Source: Methylococcales bacterium (GTDB taxonomy: Bacteria; Pseudomonadota; Gammaproteobacteria; Methylococcales; Methylomonadaceae). From it: a stretch of DNA of 64,000 nucleotides. The stretch's first letter is position 1. Each line of letters begins with the position of its first letter. Position numbers and translations under genes: made by a program. The notes under the pieces were generated by a model. It was not told where the DNA came from, searched no databases, and saw only the letters and a list, made by a program, of their open reading frames with translations. Below are positions 39,616 to 49,747 of the stretch, piece after piece. The stretch lies in the NCBI GenBank assembly GCA_030753675.1, contig JASMBU010000003.1:62001-126000 (forward strand). Direction: 5' to 3'.

Positions 39616-41931
39616 TTAATTTCTTAACGGTTTACCGACACTTAACATATGTTCTAATCGAGATTGCGTTTCACCCTGTTTAACCAATGCCATAAAGCCT
39701 TTCATTTCTAAATCTAGAACCTGTTTTTCTGTAACTATTCCAGTGATATCGCAATCGTCTCCTGTGAAAACTTTTGCTAATTGATTGCCGATAACCACAT
39801 CATAATGACTTGCTTTACCCACTAATTGAAAACCTCTTAGAGCTATTCCAAGAGTAACCTTGGCGCTTAATCCAGGCAATGAAAATACCGGTGGTTCAGA
39901 TTGCAGATAACCCTCAATCAGAGCTAGAGCTTTAACCTTGGCATTATTTAATAGCCGTTGCCTGTTGGGTGTAATGCCGTCTGTTGACGACAAAAACAAA
40001 CGCTCTTGAGCCTCGATTGCAGACCTAGAAACCTCGGCCATAGCAACTGTATTAAAGCCCTTAATAATTGCAGGCATAGGCCCCATTGTCTTTCTAGTTT
40101 TATGCAAACACCGGTATAAATATTCTTTACACCCTCCCCACCCTGGAATTAAGCCAACACCCACCTCAACCAGCCCCATATAAAGTTCACTGTGTGCTTC
40201 TATCGCATCACAATGTAATAACACTTCGCAACCCCCTCCTAGCGCTAACCCTGAAGGTGCTCCAACGACAGGGAACGGTGCATATTTAAGCGCACCAAAG
40301 GTTTCTTGCCCTTCAGTTATCATCACTTCAATTTCATGCCAGGATTGACGATTAATTGCTGTCGTCAAAAGTTTTAAATTAGCGCCGACAGAAAAGTTAT
40401 CTGCCTCGTTATAGATGACTAAAGCAACAAATTCCTGTCTTATTTTGTCGATACTTTGTCGTATTAAAGATAGCGTATCAAAATCCAATGCATTCATTTT
40501 GCTATGGAATTCTAAACAAACAACCCCATCACCTACATCCCATAAACTCGCCGAACTATTTTCTAAAACAGCACTGTTTTGTTGTTTAGCATCGCTTAAG
40601 CTTAATATCCCAGGTGGCGTTATCATGGCCTTATACTGACCAGATGATATTAAGTAACTGCTCGTTCTTTTAGAACGGTCATATAAAGCAAGTTTTTGTT
40701 TGAGTAGTTCAGGAACCGCTCTACCTTCTGATTCAAGACGCTCAACAAACCAATCAACGTGTAATTCATCAAGTAATTCAAAAGGCCCCCATTGCCAGTG
40801 ATACCCCAAAATCATCGCTTTATCAATATCGGTAATATTATTGGCAATGTCTGAGAAAATTTCAGCACAGTAACACAGTGTTTTAGAAAGCACTTGCCAA
40901 CGATAATCTCCGATAACATCATCATCTAATAATAATGCCTGAAGTGATACACAGGTTATCTCTGAATCATCCGCATCCAACGATTTAATGCTTGTGTGAT
41001 AATCCCCAGTTTTCAAATCAATAGACTCTTTAATACGTTTACCACCCGCCGTATTTAACCGATAAAAGCCCCCTTTTCCCTTACGTCCGGTATACCCCTT
41101 AGCAATCATTTTATTGACCAGCTCCGGTATATGACTCATCTGCTGAAAAGCATCTGCCTCAGGTAGAGCTTTTTTCATACTGACCATAATAACTGGCATC
41201 AAATCCAGCCCCACAAGATCCAGAAGCGCAAATATGCCAGTTTTAGGTATTCCAAACGGTTGTAGTGCCGCATCGGCTTGTTCAATTGTCAACCCCATCG
41301 CCATTGCATGGGTTATGCCGCACTGTAACCAATAAATACCGATACGATTAGCAATAAATCCGGGTGTATCTTTGCAATAGACAAGACCTTTACCTAGTTG
41401 ATAATCTGCAAATTTTAAAACCGGTTTAACAATCTCTGATTCCGTCATTGAACCCAGAACAACTTCCAGTAATGGCATATAACGGGGAGGGTTAAAAAAA
41501 TGACTGATAAAAAATCGTCGTGTGAATGTTTCAGGTAGACCATCAATCAATACTGACAGTGGCAATGTTGAGGTATTTGATGAAATCACTGTATCCGATG
41601 CACAGAGCAAATTTAATTTCTGGTAAAGATTTTTTTTAATGACAGGGTCTTCAACAACCGCTTCAATAACCCAGTCTACTTCTGCCACTTTATCTAAATG
41701 ATCTTCTATATTCCCCGGGGTAATTAACCGAGCATTTGCAGGTCTCATAAATGCTGCAGGTTGAACTAATGTTAATTGTTTAATCGCTGTCTCGGCAACC
41801 TGATTTCTATTACGGTTATTTTTTAACACCACATCCAACAAATACACAGAAATGCCAGCATTACTTATATGCGCGGCAATTCTTGCTCCCATAACACCAG
41901 CTCCAATAACAACTACTTTTGAAATAGCCAT
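39616..41931 (-). CDS. 3-hydroxyacyl-CoA dehydrogenase / enoyl-CoA hydratase, FadN type
   Basis: The enzyme hydrates enoyl-CoA and oxidises the 3-hydroxyacyl-CoA to the 3-keto form. The order is dehydrogenase first (VVVIGAGVMGARIAAHISNA at residues 5-24, then FFISHFFNPPRYMPLLEVV), a second dehydrogenase domain, and the crotonase domain last (NALDFDTLSLIRQS, PVVGAPSGLALGGGCEVLL, GWGGC), as in Bacillus FadN and unlike E. coli FadB. I use the ATG at 41931, with GGAGG 8 bp upstream, because an earlier in-frame ATG would add 16 unrelated residues. It overlaps the fadA stop as TAATG, so it is the last gene of the beta-oxidation operon. Confidence 0.94.
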   Translation of the reverse strand: MAISKVVVIGAGVMGARIAAHISNAGISVYLLDVVLKNNRNRNQVAETAIKQLTLVQPAAFMRPANARLITPGNIEDHLDKVAEVDWVIEAVVEDPVIKKNLYQKLNLLCASDTVISSNTSTLPLSVLIDGLPETFTRRFFISHFFNPPRYMPLLEVVLGSMTESEIVKPVLKFADYQLGKGLVYCKDTPGFIANRIGIYWLQCGITHAMAMGLTIEQADAALQPFGIPKTGIFALLDLVGLDLMPVIMVSMKKALPEADAFQQMSHIPELVNKMIAKGYTGRKGKGGFYRLNTAGGKRIKESIDLKTGDYHTSIKSLDADDSEITCVSLQALLLDDDVIGDYRWQVLSKTLCYCAEIFSDIANNITDIDKAMILGYHWQWGPFELLDELHVDWFVERLESEGRAVPELLKQKLALYDRSKRTSSYLISSGQYKAMITPPGILSLSDAKQQNSAVLENSSASLWDVGDGVVCLEFHSKMNALDFDTLSLIRQSIDKIRQEFVALVIYNEADNFSVGANLKLLTTAINRQSWHEIEVMITEGQETFGALKYAPFPVVGAPSGLALGGGCEVLLHCDAIEAHSELYMGLVEVGVGLIPGWGGCKEYLYRCLHKTRKTMGPMPAIIKGFNTVAMAEVSRSAIEAQERLFLSSTDGITPNRQRLLNNAKVKALALIEGYLQSEPPVFSLPGLSAKVTLGIALRGFQLVGKASHYDVVIGNQLAKVFTGDDCDITGIVTEKQVLDLEMKGFMALVKQGETQSRLEHMLSVGKPLRN

Positions 41932-43073
41932 TAGATTGCCTCCAAAATGGTTGCAATTCCCTGCCCACCCCCAATACATTGGGTTGCTAGTGCATAACGC
42001 TTATTTTCACGTTGCAATAGACTGGCAGCTTTTCCTGTTATACGGGCGCCGGTCGCGCCTAAGGGATGACCCAATGCAATGGCACCGCCATCAATATTTA
42101 AATTATTTTCCGGAATTGATAAATGTTCTAATACTGCTAATGCTTGTGACGCAAAGGCCTCATTTAATTCCACAACCCCCAAATCATGGGATTCTAACCC
42201 CGCACGTTGGAGTGCTTTTTTTGTTGCGCCGACAGGGCCAATCCCCATGATCTCAGGGGCACACCCTGAAACTGCTGTACTTCTAATGCGGGCCATTTTA
42301 GGTAAATGATTTTGGTCAGCATACTGTTCACTGCAAACCAGTACGGCCGCCGCGCCATCGGTCATAGGAGAAGATGTCCCCGCCGTAACACTTCCTTTTT
42401 TCAGAAAAGCCAAGGGTAATTCAGACAATATACTTTCAGTGGTGTCAGGGCGAATACAACCATCCTGATTAATAGAGGTTGCCTGTGACGTTGTCATAAT
42501 GGGAATTATTTCATCTTGAAAAAATCCTTTTTGTTGTGCAATAGTGGCTTTTGCATGACTTTTTACGGAAAATTGTTCTTGAGTCTGGCGTTGGATCTGA
42601 TACTCCGTCGCTAAATTCTCAGCAGTTTCCCCCATACTGATATAGGCTTCAGGGTAACGCTCATAAAGCGTAGGATTAGGGAGACAATTAAATCCACCCA
42701 TTGGAATACGAGTCATCGACTCAACACCGGCACAAATAAACACCTCGCCAGCATTCATTTCAATAGCCCCTGCAGCAATATGGATAGCTTGCATTGAAGA
42801 ACCACAGAAACGATTAATTGTCACCCCAGAGACTGAATGCGGTAATTTAGCTAAATGTACGACAATACGCGCTAAATTCAGCCCCTGCTCGCCCTCAGGG
42901 AAAGCACATCCTAAAATCAAGTCTTCAATATCAGCCACATTCACAGCTGTCTTATCGACTAATCCCGTGACCACTTGTGCAATCAAGTCATCTGGTCTAA
43001 TAACCGCTAATTGACCTTTGGATGCTGGTGTAAAAGGTGATCTACAGTAGCCCGCAATAATTGCTTTTTTCAT
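41931..43073 (-). CDS. fadA: Acetyl-CoA acyltransferase (3-ketoacyl-CoA thiolase)
   Basis: The thiolase cleaves 3-ketoacyl-CoA to acetyl-CoA and a shorter acyl-CoA. The 380 residues carry the nucleophile Cys90 (NRFCGSSMQ), the ELNEAFASQALAVLE block, the His of GGAIALGHPLGATGAR and the second Cys of TQCIGGGQGIA. It follows fadD by 17 bp and is coupled to the FadN-type gene by TAATG. Confidence 0.96.
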   Translation of the reverse strand: MKKAIIAGYCRSPFTPASKGQLAVIRPDDLIAQVVTGLVDKTAVNVADIEDLILGCAFPEGEQGLNLARIVVHLAKLPHSVSGVTINRFCGSSMQAIHIAAGAIEMNAGEVFICAGVESMTRIPMGGFNCLPNPTLYERYPEAYISMGETAENLATEYQIQRQTQEQFSVKSHAKATIAQQKGFFQDEIIPIMTTSQATSINQDGCIRPDTTESILSELPLAFLKKGSVTAGTSSPMTDGAAAVLVCSEQYADQNHLPKMARIRSTAVSGCAPEIMGIGPVGATKKALQRAGLESHDLGVVELNEAFASQALAVLEHLSIPENNLNIDGGAIALGHPLGATGARITGKAASLLQRENKRYALATQCIGGGQGIATILEAI

Positions 43074-43090
43074 ACCTGTTTCTCCTTTTA

Positions 43091-44764
43091 TTAATGGCTC
43101 AGGCTGCGACGTAAAATTTTCCCGACAGCCGTTTTCGGCAACGATGATTTAAACTCAATCGCTCGGGGCAACTTGTAATCCGTTAAATGATGTTGGCAAT
43201 AATCCATTAACTGATCTTTATCTAGTAAGGGATCCTTCCTAACGACAAAAATCTTAACAGCTTCACCAGAATGTTGGTTCGGTATTCCTATAGCTCCACA
43301 TTCACTCACTTGTGGATGTGCACAGACCACTGACTCAATTTCATTCGGATAAACATTAAAACCAGAAACTAAAATCATATCTTTTAAACGGTCGACTAAA
43401 TATAAAAACCCTTTGCTGTCAAATTTTACAATATCACCGGACTTAAGCCAGCCGTGTTCAGAAAGTGCCCACTGCGTTTCATCAGAATGCTGCCAGAAGC
43501 CAACCATAACTTGTGGCCCACGAATATATAATTCACCTTTTTCACCGATGGGGACAAGTTGATTATTTTCATCACGAACCTCACATTCGGTAGAAGGCAA
43601 CGGTTGACCAATACTGTTTGAAAAATCAGGCCCCTTTAATGGATTAATAGTAACCGCAGGTGATGCCTCAGTGAGCCCATATGATTCAACTAAATTACAA
43701 CCCGTGTGTTTTTTCCATTGCCGTGCGATATGCTCCCGTGTTGCCATGCCTCCAGCGACACTTAATTTTAAAGCCGAAAAATCAATTTGTTTAAAACCAG
43801 AGGCCTGTAAAAGCGAATCAAATAAGGTATTAACGCCGGTAATACAGGTAAATTTTTTCGACTTAATGCTTTTTATCAAGAAAGAAATATCACGTGGATC
43901 ACTGATTAAAACATTCTCAGCACCTAATTTCAGGAAACACAATAAATTCGCGGTTAATGCAAAGATATGATAGAGCGGCAATGCCGTAATTACAATTTCA
44001 GTTCCGGAAATTAATGCCTTTTCACCCTTATTTTGTTGAGTAATCCAAAGGTAAATCTGCTCTAGGTTACTGAGCATATTTGCATGACTTAGCATAGCGC
44101 CTTTTGAGACACCAGTTGTCCCGCCTGTATATTGTAAAAATGCGATATCGTTTAAACCAATGGTCGGCCTATCAAAGACCTGTTGTTCACCTGAATTCAA
44201 TGTGTCATTTAAAAAAATAGCTGTTGGTAAATTAAAATCCGGAACCTTCTTTTTAATATATTTAAGGGTAAAATTAATAACCCCTGATTTAGGCCAAGAA
44301 AAAAAATCACCCATTTTGGTAATGACCACATGCTTTACCGACGTCTGTGAAGCAATACCCTCAAAGAGATGCCCTATACTCTCGAATAAAACCACGACTG
44401 TTGCGCCAGAATCATTCAACTGATTTTTTAATTCTCTTGCACTATAGAGCGGGTTCGTATTAACGACAATATGCCCTGCCCTGAGAATCCCAAACAACAC
44501 AACTGGGTATTGCAAACAATTAGGCAGTATGATTGCAATGCGCGAGTGGCTTTCTAATTTTAATGATAATAAATAGTGAGCAAAATAACGGCTGTTTTTT
44601 TCAAGATCAACATAATCAAAGTCCAAACCCATATGAGAGAATGCGGTAAGGTCTTTATACTGCTGGGTTATTTGCTCTAAAAAATCTACCAAGGACGTAT
44701 ATTCCAGAGGCTTAATAAATTCCGGAACTCCATTGGGATAATGTGCTAACCATGGCTTAACCAT
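43091..44764 (-). CDS. fadD: Long-chain fatty acid-CoA ligase
   Basis: FadD activates free fatty acids with ATP and CoA. The 557 residues have the AMP-binding signature LQYTGGTTGVSKGAMLSH, the motif ESYGLTEASPAVTINP, the GELYIRGPQVMVGFW block and the C-terminal catalytic Lys of LPKTAVGKILRRSL. The start is the ATG at 44764, which overlaps the stop of the preceding fusion gene as TGATG; a GTG one codon upstream is also in frame. The overlap shows that it is translated together with the acyltransferase-hydrolase. Confidence 0.96.
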   Translation of the reverse strand: MVKPWLAHYPNGVPEFIKPLEYTSLVDFLEQITQQYKDLTAFSHMGLDFDYVDLEKNSRYFAHYLLSLKLESHSRIAIILPNCLQYPVVLFGILRAGHIVVNTNPLYSARELKNQLNDSGATVVVLFESIGHLFEGIASQTSVKHVVITKMGDFFSWPKSGVINFTLKYIKKKVPDFNLPTAIFLNDTLNSGEQQVFDRPTIGLNDIAFLQYTGGTTGVSKGAMLSHANMLSNLEQIYLWITQQNKGEKALISGTEIVITALPLYHIFALTANLLCFLKLGAENVLISDPRDISFLIKSIKSKKFTCITGVNTLFDSLLQASGFKQIDFSALKLSVAGGMATREHIARQWKKHTGCNLVESYGLTEASPAVTINPLKGPDFSNSIGQPLPSTECEVRDENNQLVPIGEKGELYIRGPQVMVGFWQHSDETQWALSEHGWLKSGDIVKFDSKGFLYLVDRLKDMILVSGFNVYPNEIESVVCAHPQVSECGAIGIPNQHSGEAVKIFVVRKDPLLDKDQLMDYCQHHLTDYKLPRAIEFKSSLPKTAVGKILRRSLSH

Positions 44765-47109
44765 CACACGACCTTCTTCAACTCCGTTACCGTTGCCATT
44801 TTTTCTGAATTATGACTGTCTTTATAAACCCAGGCATCGTGGACAAAATCTTCAATCCGATTCCAAATATTTTCGCTGTTTTGATATAAAATCCCGTGAT
44901 GATCAGCATCAAGAATATGTAATGCCTTCTCATCGGTTATTAATTTATTTAAAACAACATCTGCACTTTTTATGGCAACAACAGGATCATTTTTAGAATA
45001 GATAAGTAAGACAGGGATCTTTATTTCCGCGAGCACGATTAATAACTCATGAATCAAACGCCTCAATTCATACAAACTACGCACGGGAATTGAACGATAG
45101 TTAACCAAAACATTCTCGGGTTCATTAGGTATAAAAGGTTTAACTCCCTCAAGACTTGAAACCCAGCTAACTAACTGATTAGTCCCATGTAATAAAGAAG
45201 CTAGCATCATCTCTGAATTTACAAAATGAACGGGTACAGAAACAGCGACGACAGCAATAACATACGGTTTTTGTTCAGCTGCCAGTTTGAGTGCCAAAGC
45301 GCCTCCCGTTGAGAAGCCAATGACTACAATTTGATTGACTAAATATTCTAAAATATCATGCGCTTGAATCACTGAGTCAAACCAATCTTCAGCAGTTCGC
45401 GTTCTTAAATCATGAGGTGACGTTCCATGACCTTTAATACAAACACCTAAAACCGTATAGCCTTGTTTATAGAGATGCTCACCTAAACCACGGACTTCCG
45501 CGGGTGAAGCCAATAAACCATGAACCAATAAAACACCACAACCATTTTTATGCTCAGGCATCAGTAAAAAAGGACTGACATCGGCCTCGATGTTTTCATA
45601 TTGATTAACATCATCAAATTGTGGCTTTGAAAAATAATTCTTATCCCATTGCCAGGATACACAGTGATCATCAAATAAAGCCAAGGCTAATTGCTTATTA
45701 GAAATATTTTTTGCATCTTTAAATGCTTTTCTAACCGTTTTTACAACCGTGGTAATCGGTGCAACTTCATTATAATAAACGGCGATCAGGTTCTCCATTC
45801 GGATAGTTAATAAATCATGGGAAGCATTTAATTTTTCCTTTAAAAAATAAGTTGTGTTGTCTTCTTCGATTAAGTTCTGTCTTTTTGCAACGGCAAAGAA
45901 ATCCAGTAATCGGGCATCTCCTCCGCTGAGTAATTTTTGATATTCTTCGGTATTCAATAAGCTAGCATGTAAGCGTAAACCATCGTGTTTCTGTAGTGCT
46001 TTAATGCTCAGATATAAGACCTTATAGAACTGTTCTTTTTTAACTTCAAATTGACCTTTCTTATAATAATAAATAATCAGTGTCGCCGCCAAATGACTTA
46101 AGTTAACGGTCACATTGATATAGATTATTTTCATATATTGATTGCGCGTTGTCTTAGCATTCTTTCTGAAATACTGGCCTAATACTTTTTGTTTGAAATT
46201 CTCAGGTTCTTGATGCAATGCAAACACATCGTCAAGTGAATTAAATTCAGAAGAAACCCATTCCAATAGACTTTGATTCCATGGGTGCCAAGCCTGATAA
46301 GGGTCAACCATTTGACCCATCGTGATATCCATATCAGTATCTCTAGAAATAATATTACCTTCTACTAATAACTCCTCTGTTTTTTTTAGCGTTAATCCAC
46401 CAGAAATAAACTCAACCGCTTTTAACAATAGGTTTTCAGAAGACCGAATCGGATAAAAAGTTATGTTAGAAGGGACTATTAAGGTTGGCTTGGCTACTGA
46501 CACAAGTAACGCATTGATATTTTCAAACTCTAATGTTTCTTGCCAAGAGATTAATTTATTGATATTTTTTTTCCGATAAGCATTCCTAACGGTGGCTTTA
46601 AATGCTTCAATGCCTTGAGCCAAAACCGCAGCACCGGTATGTTGTTTACGAATAACGCCAGACATTTGGTCAAGCATCTGAAAGGCCCCAGAATTATCCA
46701 TAACTTGGTGGTCTTTAACCATCCCTCCCTCGGGGAAAATGATAACTTTTTTTCCGTGTAATATCTGTTTAGCCAATAGAGGAAATAACCGTTGGTGATC
46801 ATGCGGTATGACCCCTAATTTTTCTAAATAGGTTGAAAAAATACTGTCATCGTTAAAAAATTCACTTGAGGCTATCGAACAACAATAATCTCCTGTGGTT
46901 TCATGGATAAGGTACTGGGGGATAAATGTTTCAATACGTGAAAAGTGATTAAATAGGAAGATACTCCCTTGCTGAATTTGGTCACTATCTGCATGAAGTT
47001 TAATATTGACTTTCAACATCTTTCTAAGCGTACGAAAGGCCTTTATTGACCAATCGTAAGTGGTCTTATCCATCTTGGACCATTGATCTTCATATTTCCG
47101 CCCATTCAT
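44764..47109 (-). CDS. Acyltransferase and alpha/beta-hydrolase fusion protein
   Basis: The 781-residue protein joins two enzymes. Residues 30-270 look like a PlsC-type glycerolipid acyltransferase with the HX4E motif (NHFSRIET) and the FPEGGMVKD substrate motif. Residues about 530-770 form an alpha/beta hydrolase with VLLVHGLLASPAEVRGLGEH, the nucleophile in GFSTGGA, an Asp in YSKNDPVV and a His in DADHHGILY. The middle (about 290-520) is helical and unknown. As the first gene of the operon with fadD, fadA and the FadN-type gene, it likely supplies or traps fatty acids from lipids. The substrate is inferred. Confidence 0.85.
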   Translation of the reverse strand: MNGRKYEDQWSKMDKTTYDWSIKAFRTLRKMLKVNIKLHADSDQIQQGSIFLFNHFSRIETFIPQYLIHETTGDYCCSIASSEFFNDDSIFSTYLEKLGVIPHDHQRLFPLLAKQILHGKKVIIFPEGGMVKDHQVMDNSGAFQMLDQMSGVIRKQHTGAAVLAQGIEAFKATVRNAYRKKNINKLISWQETLEFENINALLVSVAKPTLIVPSNITFYPIRSSENLLLKAVEFISGGLTLKKTEELLVEGNIISRDTDMDITMGQMVDPYQAWHPWNQSLLEWVSSEFNSLDDVFALHQEPENFKQKVLGQYFRKNAKTTRNQYMKIIYINVTVNLSHLAATLIIYYYKKGQFEVKKEQFYKVLYLSIKALQKHDGLRLHASLLNTEEYQKLLSGGDARLLDFFAVAKRQNLIEEDNTTYFLKEKLNASHDLLTIRMENLIAVYYNEVAPITTVVKTVRKAFKDAKNISNKQLALALFDDHCVSWQWDKNYFSKPQFDDVNQYENIEADVSPFLLMPEHKNGCGVLLVHGLLASPAEVRGLGEHLYKQGYTVLGVCIKGHGTSPHDLRTRTAEDWFDSVIQAHDILEYLVNQIVVIGFSTGGALALKLAAEQKPYVIAVVAVSVPVHFVNSEMMLASLLHGTNQLVSWVSSLEGVKPFIPNEPENVLVNYRSIPVRSLYELRRLIHELLIVLAEIKIPVLLIYSKNDPVVAIKSADVVLNKLITDEKALHILDADHHGILYQNSENIWNRIEDFVHDAWVYKDSHNSEKMATVTELKKVV

Positions 47110-47659
47110 AACAACCCCCTCACATTATGAAGTGAAACTATCAATATTTATAAATCAATCTAGTGCACATATTACTTGGATCAACACCAATACTTATAGT
47201 TCAAATTTAGTGGTTCAAAATATTCTACATAAATACAAAAAATGACCTAAAAAGCTACTTTCAACCAAAGGTTCATGCCCCTAAAATAAGGTAGTGTCAG
47301 TAATAAAAACGCTACCCTTACAGCACTAACGTAACGGTACTCTTAACCCAAACATAATAAACTTAAACAATAAAAAAAGGCGTAACCATTTACAATCTGG
47401 TTACGCCTTAAAACGATTGTAAAAAGGGAGTGCTCGCAATTCTACATTAGCTATTATGCTAACAAAGTAGAAAAACAAGGCTCAATTTATTCCAAAGGCT
47501 TTCAAATAGACCAAGGCTATACTGAAATAAATAATAACCTTCAATTAACTTATCAAAGATCCACTCATCCACACTAACTTGCTAAACCCAAAGCGCATTA
47601 TTCCAATCCTTTTCAATTCAGCACCGTATTACTGTGCAAAAGATAACGGCCTCTATTAG
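47110..47659. other. 550-bp intergenic region with one hairpin and a possible tiny ORF
   Basis: There is no gene of normal size. A strong minus-strand terminator hairpin lies at 47377-47409. On the minus strand an 18-codon frame at 47545-47598 (MRFGFSKLVWMSGSLIS) has an AAGGA site upstream, but it may be chance. The 267 bp from the hairpin to 47109 show nothing else, though they must hold the promoter of the lipid operon. Confidence 0.5.
47377..47409 (-). terminator. Hairpin terminator on the minus strand
   Basis: A perfect 12-bp stem AAGGCGTAACCA / TGGTTACGCCTT with a 9-base loop. Read on the minus strand it is followed by a T run, so it ends transcripts coming from manC, about 250 bp after the manC stop. 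Confidence 0.85.
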
Positions 47660-49117
47660 CTAGGTTTCAACCGTTGCGTTAACACGACCATATTGATCTT
47701 CAAAACGTACAATATCGTCATCACCCAGATAGCTGCCACTTTGAACTTCAATAATTTCCAACAATTCACGACCGGTATTAGCCAGTGAATGCTTAATGCC
47801 TAAGGGGATATAAGTTGACTCATTCACATTGACGTTGAAAATCTCATCCCCACAGGTAACGGTTGCGACTCCAGCGACGACCACCCAATGCTCGGCACGT
47901 TGATGGTGTAACTGCAACGATAATTTTGCACCCGGCAATACTTTAATGTGCTTCACCTTAAAAGTGGCAGTCTCATCAATACTGTCATAAGTCCCCCACG
48001 GCCGGTGCACTTCTCGATGCAAACTACTTTCTTCTCGGCCTTGAAGTTTGAGTTGTTCAACCACTTCTTTCACCCGTTCACTTTCTGATAACGGCGCCAC
48101 CAACACGGCATCTGCCGTATTGACAACGAGCATATCGTTAAGGCCTACGGTGGCAATTAAACCCTGACTGGAATGTAATAGACAATCCTGGCTATCTATC
48201 GCCATCACGTCCCCTTGAGTGCCATTACCCTGCCTATCCTTAGGGATAACCTCAAGCAAAGAATTCCACGACCCCACATCGCTCCACCCGGCCGCCATCG
48301 GCACGAGCTGTACTGGGATACCCAAGCCGATGACTTTTTCCATCACCGCATAGTCGATCGAATCAGCGGGGCACTGCTCAAAGAGTTGCCGGTCAGGTCG
48401 TACAAAGTCTCGATCCTGCTCAGACTTCTCCATGGCCGCCACACAGCCTTGATACATGGAAGATGCGGTAAGTTGTAGCGCCTTGGAATAACTTTCAGCA
48501 CTAAATAAGAACATACCACTGTTCCACAAATAACGGCCCTCAGCAACATAGCCTTCCGCCGTTTTTTGATCCGGCTTTTCCACAAAGGAGTCGACCGATA
48601 CCACACCCGATGGGTTGGTCGTAGCAACCTCACTCGATCGGATATAGCCAAACCCAGTAGCTGGATGCGTAGGGACAATACCAAAGATACACAAAGACCC
48701 CGTACTGGCCGAAGACATCAATTTTGCAACAGCACTGTGAAAGGCTTCGACTGACTTAATCACATGATCGGCCGGTAATACCAACATCAATATGTCTTCA
48801 GCGTGATGCTTTTTCAGATGGGCTGCTGCCAACATAATGGCCGGTGCCGTATTTTTACCACACGGCTCAAGCAAAATACCAGAATGGTCAAAGCCAGCAT
48901 CTTGTAATTGTTGTGCCACTAAAAAACGATGCGCTTCATTACACACCACTAATGGTGGTAGTGTTTCCAACGCCAATCCACTGATGCGGGAGACTGTCTC
49001 AACAAATAAACTCTGCCCAGAAACAAGATTTAAAAACTGTTTAGGGAAAAGTGTACGGGAAAGCGGCCATAACCGGGTACCGGCGCCTCCGGAAAGAATA
49101 ATGGGACAAATTTTCAT
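47660..49117 (-). CDS. manC: Mannose-1-phosphate guanylyltransferase / mannose-6-phosphate isomerase
   Basis: This enzyme makes GDP-mannose for exopolysaccharide or LPS and, in its C-terminal cupin, isomerises mannose-6-phosphate. The 485 residues show the pyrophosphorylase motif ILSGGAGTRLWPLSR, the FVEKPD and YLWNSGMFLF blocks, and the isomerase motifs HRPWGTYDSID and LSLQLHHQRAEHWVVVAGVA. It is full length. No other sugar-nucleotide gene adjoins it, so the polymer it serves cannot be told. The terminator some 250 bp downstream suggests a single-gene transcript. Confidence 0.97.
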   Translation of the reverse strand: MKICPIILSGGAGTRLWPLSRTLFPKQFLNLVSGQSLFVETVSRISGLALETLPPLVVCNEAHRFLVAQQLQDAGFDHSGILLEPCGKNTAPAIMLAAAHLKKHHAEDILMLVLPADHVIKSVEAFHSAVAKLMSSASTGSLCIFGIVPTHPATGFGYIRSSEVATTNPSGVVSVDSFVEKPDQKTAEGYVAEGRYLWNSGMFLFSAESYSKALQLTASSMYQGCVAAMEKSEQDRDFVRPDRQLFEQCPADSIDYAVMEKVIGLGIPVQLVPMAAGWSDVGSWNSLLEVIPKDRQGNGTQGDVMAIDSQDCLLHSSQGLIATVGLNDMLVVNTADAVLVAPLSESERVKEVVEQLKLQGREESSLHREVHRPWGTYDSIDETATFKVKHIKVLPGAKLSLQLHHQRAEHWVVVAGVATVTCGDEIFNVNVNESTYIPLGIKHSLANTGRELLEIIEVQSGSYLGDDDIVRFEDQYGRVNATVET

Positions 49118-49194
49118 GTTCTTTTCATTTAGCCTAGTAGAAAACGTAAGCGGCTACCGACTTTTAAACTCCTGTTATTAATAAAATATAATCT

Positions 49195-49644
49195 TTAGCG
49201 ATGATCAACTTGAAGTTTAGTTTTAATATAGTCCATATGTGATATATGCAATAAATCAGCTATTTTACGTACTAGATGTTCTTCATAAATATCAAGTTCC
49301 CCATCAGCAAAAGCAATTTCCCAGAGCAACTTGATCACTGTTATTTTTTGCTCCTGAGAAAAACCTTTATTGATTAATGATGTAAATTGATAATAATCGA
49401 TTGCCTGCGTTCTTTGCTCTTCTGCCAATGCAATTACAGTATTCGCTGCCTCGTCAGAAAGTACAAAATGTTCCTTAATACGATGCACAATCATCGCTTT
49501 TTCTTCGGGTCGAACGACATCATCCATATGCATCATTTCTATTAATAATGCAGCACACGCAAGGTGTAGTTCTTCATCCTCAACCTGTACCGACTCACTC
49601 GGTGCTATATGTTGATCAAAAAAGGACTTAATTTTATTTAACAT
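49195..49644 (-). CDS. TerB-like family protein
   Basis: The 149-residue helical protein carries two acidic repeats typical of TerB domains (MMHMDDVVRPEEKAMIVHRI and EIAFADGELDIYEEHLVRKI), each with a D-x-x-x-x-E pattern that may bind metal. It begins MLNKIKSFFDQHIAP. No other tellurite genes (terC, terD) are adjacent. Stand-alone TerB-like proteins are common, and their role is unknown. It is 77 bp upstream of manC on the same strand. Confidence 0.85.
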   Translation of the reverse strand: MLNKIKSFFDQHIAPSESVQVEDEELHLACAALLIEMMHMDDVVRPEEKAMIVHRIKEHFVLSDEAANTVIALAEEQRTQAIDYYQFTSLINKGFSQEQKITVIKLLWEIAFADGELDIYEEHLVRKIADLLHISHMDYIKTKLQVDHR

Positions 49645-49747
49645 GTGAATAACCCATCTTCGAAATGTAATATACCAAACTTAACAGACCTTTAAACCAC
49701 TTAACCATAACATTCACACAAACGCTATAACACACTTAAAAAAATAC

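Noticed and set aside
41852-42250. Plus-strand open frame of 132 codons antisense to fadA
   Set aside because: fadA on the other strand has all thiolase motifs, and this frame looks like its antisense shadow.
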